From: Acidobacteriota bacterium
Lineage (GTDB): Bacteria > Acidobacteriota > Holophagae > Thermotomaculales > Thermotomaculaceae
Direction of reading: 5' to 3'
Length of the DNA: 5,308 nt
NCBI GenBank assembly: GCA_027038695.1
Contig: JALWHA010000042.1
Coordinates: 1-5,308, forward strand
In this document: positions 1 to 5,308 of the stretch, one piece after another
Numbering within the stretch: the first letter of the stretch is position 1
Layout of the letters: every line of letters starts with the position of its first letter
Made by a program: the position numbers and the translations under genes
The notes under the pieces: generated by a model
Told to the model about the DNA's origin: nothing
The model's input: the letters and a program-made list of their open reading frames with translations, nothing else
The model's database searches: none

Positions 1-2328
1 AATCGCAGTAACACTTTTCGCCTTTTTTAAATATTTCTCATGATTTAGACCTGTAGAATGGTAATATCCTCTTGCCAACAGCATTAGATTAACAGCCCTG
101 TTGTGATAGGCTTCATCCATTCCAAAATTTGATTGTATAATTTTTGTATATAATTCAACAGCCATTTTTAAGTCGTTTTCCGCAAAAATATTGTGCCACC
201 ATTTCCATTCAGCACTGGTCCCGTAAAGTATTGCCCTTTGATAAATTATATTTCTGTCATAGGGAAATTTTTCAGCCACTTTTTTTTGAAGAATTTTCGC
301 CAGTTTGAGTTTTTCAATGCCTTTCGAAAAAGGATCGTCCAGATTAAATTGGAAATAGATACTGAGTAAAGTTAAATAACCGGAATAGATTACGTTTGAA
401 TCTGGAAAGAGTTTTAATGAGGTTGAACAGAGGGTTATTCCTTTATTTAAAACTTGTTTTACCTTTGATTTTTCAGGGTAATAGTACGCAAGAAACTCGG
501 TATACCTCCAGTACGAAAATATCATTGCCTCATAGGCTTTTCTATACATTGCGGATATGAAAATAGCCTTTTTGCTATAGCCAACTGATCTTTCAAAAAT
601 ATCTTTCAAATTAATATCTGATTGATAAATTAAGATGTGCATTTTCACATTATAAAGTTCAGCCACAGAAACATAGCACTGAGGATCACTTCTTGCAATC
701 TTGATGGCTTTCAGATAACTTGTTTTCACTTTCTTAAAATACCTTTCAGCAAATTTAAAGTCTTTTCTCGCGCTTACCGCATAAAGGTTTTTGTAACAAT
801 CCCCCTCAAAGATGAGGGACATATAAAAATCAGGGTTTTCATTTATAGCTTTTTCAAAAAAAATAGCAGATTTTTTGTAATTGCCTTCAAAGTACTCTCT
901 TAACCCTTTTGACAGAGGGTCATTTACCTGGTAAAAAGTCAAATATTCCAGAGCCCTCTTTTTGTAAAAAAGCATTTTTTTATTAAATGAACTTTTTTTA
1001 CTATTTCCCTTACCTACTTTGTCAAGCATATCATTATACTTCTTAAAATAGAGCATAGACAGGATAATGGCAGTGTCTTTATCTCTAAAATATTTCCAGC
1101 CTTTTTCAAGAAACATAAGTGCATCATCGTATTCTTCAAGGTAAAAATAACACTTACCAACGGCAAGGTATGCAAGAGACCTTTCCCTTTCATTTAAAGG
1201 CTCGGCAACCTTAATAACATTATCAATCTCTTTAAAAATCTTCTTTCTCTCATTAGCAATGTTGTGAATAGGAAGGAGGTATTGGGTTTTCAAAAAATTC
1301 TCAATCTCTTTGGTCTTTTTTACAAAGTTTACTATGTATTCGGTTTTTTCTCTTTCTTCAATCCTGGCTTTTATGTAAAAACCTGAAAGCAGCAATATTA
1401 TGAAAAGAGATATAAAGAGTATTGCAACAGCAAGGGGGTTTCTCTTTGCCTTTCTCTTTATCTTATAAAAAACAGAGGGTTTAGTCGCACTGATAGGCTC
1501 CCCCTCAAGATACTTTTTTAATTCATTTTCAACTTCATTTACGGAAGGATATCTTAATGAAGGTTCCTTCATCATGCAGCGGACAATTATTGTTTCAATG
1601 TCTTTGGGTGTGGAAGGGTTAACTTTTGAAGGAAGTTCCGGTTCTTCATTCATAATACAATATATGGCACCAAATGAGTTTTTATCATAAAACGGAGGTT
1701 TGCAGGTTATAAAAGCGTATAAAGTAGCTCCTAAAGAGTAAATATCACTTCTTCTGTCTATGTTATGAACAAGACCCGAAGCCTGCTCAGGAGACATAAA
1801 ATAAGGGCTTCCGACTATATGGCCTGTTGCCGTGGTAGTCGTAGTGTCCCTTCCTTTGGCGAGGCCGAAGTCTATCAAATACGGTTTAAACTCCCCGTTT
1901 TCTTCTTCAATCAAAATATTAGAGGGTTTAATATCCCTGTGAACAACCCCCATTTGATGCGCATGTTTCAAAGCCTCACAAATCTTCAAAAAAACCCTCA
2001 CTTTTTGCTCAATATTAAGTTTGTCAAAGTAATACATAAGCGATTCGCCTTTTATATACTGCATTATAATAAAAGGAACGCCGCCAATCTCCCCGACCTC
2101 GTATATTTGACATATGTTTTCATGAGACAACCGAGCCTGAATCCTTGCTTCCTTTAAAAGTTGTTCTTTTGTATCCTCATCTTCCGATATCACAAATTTA
2201 ATGGCAACATTTCTTTTTAAAACATTATCATAGGCAAGGTAAAGTTCCCCCCCACCGCCTTTGCCTATAAACTCTTTAATGAAAAATCTTCCTTTTTCTT
2301 CCAGAGCAAGAATTATGTTGTGAATCAA
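1..2328 (-). CDS. Membrane-anchored Ser/Thr protein kinase with C-terminal TPR-like region (3' end cut by window edge)
   Basis: This is a Hanks-type (PknB-like) protein kinase that would phosphorylate Ser/Thr on cytoplasmic partners; the targets are unknown. The frame is open for 776 codons and runs off the left edge. Visible kinase motifs are a glycine loop at residues 22-27, the ATP-binding Lys44 in VAIK, helix-C Glu60, HRDIKPSN at 130-137 (catalytic Asp132, Lys134, Asn137), DFG at 153-155, SPE at 179-181 and the late Arg259, so it should be active. A basic stretch (KIKRKAKR) precedes one membrane segment at about 297-319, which puts the kinase in the cytoplasm and the rest outside by the positive-inside rule. 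A linker motif (FLKTQYLLPIHNI, from 345) leads into helical TPR-like repeats, clearest at about 383-416 and 474-510. The start is TTG at 2328: an in-frame stop lies 10 codons upstream, no other start lies between, and AGAGGAAGG sits 4 bases before it. It has its own promoter. The kinase assignment is firm; the repeat boundaries are approximate. Confidence 0.95.
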   Translation of the reverse strand, partial: MIHNIILALEEKGRFFIKEFIGKGGGGELYLAYDNVLKRNVAIKFVISEDEDTKEQLLKEARIQARLSHENICQIYEVGEIGGVPFIIMQYIKGESLMYYFDKLNIEQKVRVFLKICEALKHAHQMGVVHRDIKPSNILIEEENGEFKPYLIDFGLAKGRDTTTTTATGHIVGSPYFMSPEQASGLVHNIDRRSDIYSLGATLYAFITCKPPFYDKNSFGAIYCIMNEEPELPSKVNPSTPKDIETIIVRCMMKEPSLRYPSVNEVENELKKYLEGEPISATKPSVFYKIKRKAKRNPLAVAILFISLFIILLLSGFYIKARIEEREKTEYIVNFVKKTKEIENFLKTQYLLPIHNIANERKKIFKEIDNVIKVAEPLNERERSLAYLAVGKCYFYLEEYDDALMFLEKGWKYFRDKDTAIILSMLYFKKYNDMLDKVGKGNSKKSSFNKKMLFYKKRALEYLTFYQVNDPLSKGLREYFEGNYKKSAIFFEKAINENPDFYMSLIFEGDCYKNLYAVSARKDFKFAERYFKKVKTSYLKAIKIARSDPQCYVSVAELYNVKMHILIYQSDINLKDIFERSVGYSKKAIFISAMYRKAYEAMIFSYWRYTEFLAYYYPEKSKVKQVLNKGITLCSTSLKLFPDSNVIYSGYLTLLSIYFQFNLDDPFSKGIEKLKLAKILQKKVAEKFPYDRNIIYQRAILYGTSAEWKWWHNIFAENDLKMAVELYTKIIQSNFGMDEAYHNRAVNLMLLARGYYHSTGLNHEKYLKKAKSVTAI

Positions 2329-2332
2329 GCTA

Positions 2333-2341
2333 CCTTCCTCT
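2333..2341 (-). promoter_or_regulatory. Ribosome binding site of the kinase gene
   Basis: On the minus strand AGAGGAAGG lies 4 bases before a TTG codon at 2328. It decides the start: the in-frame stretch back to the upstream TAA contains no ATG, GTG or other TTG, and the first kinase-like residues follow within about 15 codons. Confidence 0.75.
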
Positions 2342-2369
2342 TTCTTGTCAAAAGATTATTTTCTAAAAA

Positions 2370-2398
2370 AATATATTTCCCGGGAAAAGACAAGTCAA
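2370..2398 (-). promoter_or_regulatory. Sigma-70-type promoter of the kinase gene
   Basis: Read on the minus strand, a -35 element TTGACT (2398-2393, 5 of 6 consensus bases) is followed by exactly 17 bases and then a -10 element TATATT (2375-2370, 5 of 6). Transcription would start near 2363-2364, giving a leader of about 35 bases that contains the ribosome binding site. The -35 begins 5 bases past the surE stop, so the promoter fills the only real intergenic gap in the window. This indicates that the kinase is transcribed independently of the genes upstream, although read-through from surE is also possible because no terminator is seen. The assignment rests on sequence match and position only. 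Confidence 0.7.
2376..2387. promoter_or_regulatory. Perfect 12-base palindrome in promoter spacer, possible operator
   Basis: TTTCCCGGGAAA is a perfect inverted repeat with no loop. It occupies 12 of the 17 spacer bases and directly abuts the -10 element. A dimeric regulator bound here would block or distort RNA polymerase binding. A weaker outer pair, CTTGTC (2344-2349) and GACAAG (2389-2394), flanks it. I do not recognise the site as the operator of a named regulator family, and chance cannot be excluded. It is too short, and lacks the right T-tract placement, to be a terminator for surE. Confidence 0.4.
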
Positions 2399-2403
2399 CA
2401 CTA

Positions 2404-3123
2404 TTATTCCAAAATAGCGAGAGTATTCAAGTCAGTTAGATTCGCGGTTAAAGGGGTAATTGAGACTAAACCTTGATTTACCGCTTTAATATCCGAGTTT
2501 TCCTCTCCGTTCCACACGGCGGGCACTCCCCCTATCCAGTAACTTTTTACCCCTCTCGGGTCAACACATTCAACTACATTTCCCGGATAAAGCCTTGAAG
2601 AAAGGGTTGTAAACTTTACCCCTTTTATCTCTCCTTCAGGGTAATTTATGTTTAACAAAAAAGGCTCAGGCAAATCTTTCTTTATTAATTCAAAAAACAG
2701 ATCAACAAAGTGAGATGCTACTTTTTCAATGCGTGAAAAGTCTTTTGCGGAAACTGCAATTCCGTTTATCTTATGAAAATACGCCTCCATTGCCCCGGCA
2801 ACCGTTCCTGAGTAAAAAACATCCTCTCCCATGTTGTAGCCTCTGTTTATTCCCGAAATAACATAGTCTATCTTTTTATCTTTTAAAAAGTAAAACAAAG
2901 CAAGGTAAGTACAATCGGCGGGGGTACCGTCAACTATAAAGTAATTTTTTTCTATCTCCTTTACATGCAAAGGTTTGTTAAGAGTGAGCGAATGGGAAGA
3001 CGCCGACATCTCCTGATGAGGCGCAAACACAAAGACATTTACCCCTTTTTTTTCAAGGCGTTCTTTTAATTTTATCAACCCTTCCGAAAATGGGCCATCG
3101 TCGTTTATGAGAACGATGTTCAT
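2404..3123 (-). CDS. surE: 5'/3'-nucleotidase SurE
   Basis: SurE is a metal-dependent phosphatase that removes phosphate from nucleoside 5'- and 3'-monophosphates, and in some species from short polyphosphate; it is usually cytoplasmic and linked to stationary-phase or stress survival. The 239 residues fall within the usual 230-270. Hallmarks are visible in order: NDDG at residues 7-10 with the metal-binding pair Asp8-Asp9, the APHQEMSASSHSLT loop with metal-binding Ser40, GTPADC at 66-71, and the SGINRGYNMGEDVFYSGTVAGAMEA block starting at 90, with metal-binding Asn93. No key residue is missing. The ATG start is backed by AAGGAG 5 bases upstream. The gene lies 18 bases after the deacylase gene, so it is very likely in the same transcript. 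A partner pcm (protein repair methyltransferase) gene, adjacent to surE in enterobacteria, is absent here. Confidence 0.96.
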   Translation of the reverse strand: MNIVLINDDGPFSEGLIKLKERLEKKGVNVFVFAPHQEMSASSHSLTLNKPLHVKEIEKNYFIVDGTPADCTYLALFYFLKDKKIDYVISGINRGYNMGEDVFYSGTVAGAMEAYFHKINGIAVSAKDFSRIEKVASHFVDLFFELIKKDLPEPFLLNINYPEGEIKGVKFTTLSSRLYPGNVVECVDPRGVKSYWIGGVPAVWNGEENSDIKAVNQGLVSITPLTANLTDLNTLAILE

Positions 3124-3128
3124 GTGTT

Positions 3129-3134
3129 CTCCTT
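3129..3134 (-). promoter_or_regulatory. Ribosome binding site of surE
   Basis: AAGGAG on the minus strand ends 5 bases before the ATG of surE. It lies in the 18-base gap after the deacylase gene's stop and confirms both the start choice and independent ribosome loading on the shared transcript. Confidence 0.75.
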
Positions 3135-3141
3135 AATTTAA

Positions 3142-3609
3142 TCATTCTCTTGAAATATCACAAATTTTCGGATTTAATAGGGATTTTAGATCCCTAACCG
3201 ACAATTGAACTATAACCCCCCTGCCTCCGCCGTTTATGCCTATCTTTTCAAACCGTTCAAGAGATTTTTCCATTATAACCGGAAGTTTGGTTTTCGCTCC
3301 GAAAGGACTTATCCCCCCAACAAGGTAATCAGTTAATTTTTGAGCCTCGTCCACGGTTGACATTCTCATCTTTTTTATGCCGAAACATTTAGCAAGGCGT
3401 TTCATATCAATACTTTTATCGCCAGGCATTAAAACAAAGTAAAAATCTTTTCCTTTTACATCACATACTACAAGGGTTTTAATCATTCTTTCAATCTCAA
3501 TCCCAGTCTGCTTCGACGCAAATTCCGCACCCTTTACCTTGTGGTCATAAAGGTGAACATCAAAGTTAACTTCATTTTTTTCAAGAAATTCAATTCCCCT
3601 GGTTTTCAT
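3142..3609 (-). CDS. ybaK: YbaK/EbsC-type aminoacyl-tRNA deacylase, probable Cys-tRNA(Pro) deacylase
   Basis: Members of this family hydrolyse mischarged tRNA in trans; the YbaK branch removes Cys from tRNA(Pro) misloaded by prolyl-tRNA synthetase and so protects translation fidelity in the cytoplasm. The 155 residues match the 155-160 typical of stand-alone YbaK. Visible signatures are the MIKTLVV strand with the catalytic-type Lys44-Thr45 (equivalent to the essential Lys of Haemophilus YbaK), a GGISPFG motif at 98-104 that shapes the substrate pocket, and NGGGRG at 126-131. The ATG start at 3609 follows GGAGG by 6 bases and lies inside the antiporter gene, a 20-base overlap that suggests translational coupling. 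The whole sequence fits the family; the exact substrate (Cys-tRNA(Pro) rather than another mischarged tRNA) is inferred from the motifs, because ProXp relatives with other specificities share the fold. Confidence 0.9.
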   Translation of the reverse strand: MKTRGIEFLEKNEVNFDVHLYDHKVKGAEFASKQTGIEIERMIKTLVVCDVKGKDFYFVLMPGDKSIDMKRLAKCFGIKKMRMSTVDEAQKLTDYLVGGISPFGAKTKLPVIMEKSLERFEKIGINGGGRGVIVQLSVRDLKSLLNPKICDISRE

Positions 3610-5308
3610 AGCAATCCTCCACAGGCTTTGCGATATATTTAAATATTAAAGCAATCATTATTATTCCTATTATTATGTCAACAAAAGAGGGCAAATGCAA
3701 AAACAAGATACCATAACAAAAAACCATGCTTATCAATGCTACCGTAATAGCATAAGGCAGCTGGCTTCTCACATGGTTTATATGGTTACAGCCGCTTGAC
3801 ATTGAAGACATTATGGTTGTATCCGATATTGGAGAGCAGTGGTCACCGAAAACCGCCCCAGACAAAATAGCGGCAATTGAGGCAAAAAGATAGGAAGTAT
3901 GCAAAACAAGGGGGATAAGAAGGGGGTAACCTATAGCCATTGTCCCCCAGGATGTTCCGGTTGCAAAACTTATTATCGCCGAAACCAGAAAGGCAAGCAT
4001 AGGGTGCAGGAATAAAGGGAAATTTTGAGGAAACAGGGATACAACAAAATCAGCGGTATGCAAGGTGGCGCAAATATTCCCTAAACTCCATGCTAAAACC
4101 AAAATCACAACCGCTAACACCATACTTTTTAAACCCTCAAGCCATCCCTCAATTATTTTATTTACCTTTAATTTTCTCAAGGCAAGTATAAACGCCGCAA
4201 AACACCCTGCCGAAGAACCCCAGATAAGGGAAGCAAAACTATCTGAATGAGCAAATATCTCCCTTAAAGTAGAAGTGCTTTCGTCTTTTCCCGAAAAATA
4301 AATGCCGGCAAAAGTGACAAGAACCACCACTAAAACAGGAATTAATCCTAAAGCGAGGCTTCCCCCTTCTTTAGAGGTTGTTTTCTTTACGTGACAAAGA
4401 TTTTTCACCGCATTTATTTCAAACCTTCTCATAGGCCCGAAATCCCTTCCGGTAACAGCGATAAAAAACACAAACACCAATGTTAAAATCGGATAATAGA
4501 GATAAGGGATTGAGTAAATAAAAGCACTGTACCCGTCAAGCCCGACAATTCCATACTGTTTAAATATACCGTTTAACAAACTGATTTCAAAACCTATCCA
4601 TGTTGAAATAACGGCAATAGCAGTAACAGGTGCAGCGGTAGAATCAACTATGTAACTTAACTTTTCCCTTGATACCCCGTATGCGTCTGTTATAGGCTGC
4701 ATCACCTTCCCCACAATCAAGGTATTTGAGTAATCGTCAAAGAATATGGCTATTCCCGTAAGCCAGGAATAAAGCATAGCACCTTTTCTTGATTTTATTT
4801 TTGTAGAAAAGTACCGGACAACCGCTTCGGTTCCTCCCCCCGCCTGTATTATCCCCACCATTCCTCCCAACAAAACGGTAAAGAGGATTATGGAAACATG
4901 GTCTTGAGTAGCCATCACTTCTACAATCTCATTAGAAAGAGTGTCCCGAACAGCGGCAAAAAGGTTAAATCCGTTTAATATATATATTCCCGACAAAATC
5001 CCTAACAAAAGCGAAATAACGGTTTCTTTGAATACCAATGCAAAAACAATTGCTATAAAAGGAGGAATTATTGACAAAAAACCCTTTAAAACCCTTATCT
5101 TTCTAACCCTTCCGCCTGAAAACCTCACATCATACATCCCGGTAGAGGAAAAGGTTATATCTTCTCCGTCAGATCGCAAAACCCCTTCCTTTTCCAATTT
5201 TTCCACACTTTGTTTAGTAAGTTTATACTGCAGAAAATTGTATTTAACATTTTGATGAAAAACGGCACCGATGTCTTGAGAAAACAAAGGTTCCGCAAAT
5301 AATATTAT
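3590..5308 (-). CDS. NhaC-family Na+/H+ antiporter with N-terminal extracytoplasmic extension (5' end cut by window edge)
   Basis: This is an inner-membrane secondary transporter of the NhaC family (ion transporter superfamily), expected to expel Na+ in exchange for H+; relatives such as MleN exchange organic acids, so the substrate is not certain. Counting from a TTG at 5287, signatures are LGGMVGIIQAGGG (140-152), FFDDYSNTLIVG (182-193), VDSTAAP (214-220), ATGTSWGTMAIG (442-453) and GDHCSPISDTTIMSS (481-495). About 10-12 hydrophobic segments fill residues 70 to 550. The core starts at about residue 66 (VLKGFLSIIPPFIAI). The frame stays open through that TTG to the window edge, adding IILFAEP ahead of LFSQD, which reads like the end of a signal peptide. 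No ribosome binding site precedes the TTG. I therefore treat the gene as incomplete at its 5' end, with 572 codons visible. Residues 1-65 are a hydrophilic domain of unknown role. It heads the probable three-gene operon. Confidence 0.93.
   Translation of the reverse strand: MILFAEPLFSQDIGAVFHQNVKYNFLQYKLTKQSVEKLEKEGVLRSDGEDITFSSTGMYDVRFSGGRVRKIRVLKGFLSIIPPFIAIVFALVFKETVISLLLGILSGIYILNGFNLFAAVRDTLSNEIVEVMATQDHVSIILFTVLLGGMVGIIQAGGGTEAVVRYFSTKIKSRKGAMLYSWLTGIAIFFDDYSNTLIVGKVMQPITDAYGVSREKLSYIVDSTAAPVTAIAVISTWIGFEISLLNGIFKQYGIVGLDGYSAFIYSIPYLYYPILTLVFVFFIAVTGRDFGPMRRFEINAVKNLCHVKKTTSKEGGSLALGLIPVLVVVLVTFAGIYFSGKDESTSTLREIFAHSDSFASLIWGSSAGCFAAFILALRKLKVNKIIEGWLEGLKSMVLAVVILVLAWSLGNICATLHTADFVVSLFPQNFPLFLHPMLAFLVSAIISFATGTSWGTMAIGYPLLIPLVLHTSYLFASIAAILSGAVFGDHCSPISDTTIMSSMSSGCNHINHVRSQLPYAITVALISMVFCYGILFLHLPSFVDIIIGIIMIALIFKYIAKPVEDCYENQGN
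3616..3620 (-). promoter_or_regulatory. Ribosome binding site of the deacylase gene, inside the antiporter gene
   Basis: GGAGG lies 6 bases before the deacylase ATG and within the last codons of the antiporter. This strong site supports the overlapping start and coupled translation of the two genes. Confidence 0.75.

Noticed and set aside
637..903. Plus-strand open frame of 88 codons
   Set aside because: It lies antisense within the kinase gene's TPR-like region, has no recognisable domain, and its sequence looks like the complement of AT-rich coding DNA.
1765..2157. Plus-strand open frame of 130 codons
   Set aside because: It is antisense to the kinase catalytic domain, where HRD, DFG and SPE motifs are clear on the minus strand. 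The plus-strand protein resembles nothing I recognise.
2323..2351. Second promoter-like pair on the minus strand: TTGACA at 2351-2346 with a hexamer 17 bases downstream
   Set aside because: The downstream hexamer is TTGATT (3 of 6 matches), and it is the kinase start codon itself, so transcription would begin inside the gene. The upstream TTGACT/TATATT pair fits far better.
2344..2394. CTTGTC / GACAAG inverted repeat around the promoter as a surE terminator
   Set aside because: The stem is only 6 bases with a 39-base loop and no T-tract follows it in the transcript direction, so it is not a credible intrinsic terminator.
4065..4250. Plus-strand open frame of 61 codons
   Set aside because: It is antisense to conserved NhaC membrane segments and has no convincing ribosome binding site or family match.
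4941..5255. Plus-strand open frame of 104 codons
   Set aside because: It is antisense to the N-terminal part of the antiporter and has no recognisable features.
5285..5287. TTG at 5287 as the antiporter start codon
   Set aside because: No ribosome binding site precedes it, the frame is open to the window edge, and the upstream residues continue a signal-peptide-like hydrophobic stretch.

Overview
The window is almost fully coding on the minus strand and shows four genes, read from the right edge to the left: an NhaC-family sodium/proton antiporter (cut by the right edge), a YbaK/ProX-type Cys-tRNA(Pro) deacylase-like protein, the nucleotidase SurE, and a large membrane-anchored Ser/Thr protein kinase with a C-terminal TPR region (cut by the left edge). 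I found no RNA genes, mobile elements, CRISPR arrays or convincing intrinsic terminators.

Layout. The antiporter gene runs from the right edge to 3590. The deacylase gene (3142-3609) overlaps its last 20 bases. surE (2404-3123) follows after an 18-base gap. These three look like one co-transcribed unit whose promoter lies outside the window. Between the surE stop and the kinase start there are only 75 bases, but they hold a well-formed sigma-70-type promoter (TTGACT, 17 bases, TATATT). A perfect 12-base palindrome fills most of its spacer. The kinase gene can therefore be transcribed separately from the upstream unit and may be regulated at that palindrome. The kinase reading frame is open from a TTG at 2328 to base 1 (776 codons). 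Kinase motifs, one membrane segment and a helical repeat region can all be read directly from the reverse complement.

Organism. The DNA is AT-rich by eye, the proteins are rich in Lys, Glu, Ile and Phe, and ribosome binding sites are good Shine-Dalgarno matches, so this is a bacterium. A Ser/Thr kinase with one membrane segment and a TPR sensor part is typical of Acidobacteriota and related Gram-negative phyla. The antiporter's apparent signal-peptide-like N-terminus would also fit a Gram-negative host. This taxonomic guess is tentative.

Function. Ion homeostasis (NhaC), translation quality control (YbaK), nucleotide or phosphate salvage under stress (SurE) and transmembrane signalling (the kinase) are not one pathway. 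The first three are probably a housekeeping or stress cluster. The kinase is the least characterised part of the window. Nothing here amounts to a clearly new multi-gene system; the most interesting points are the kinase's architecture, its promoter with the embedded palindrome, and the antiporter's extra N-terminal domain.
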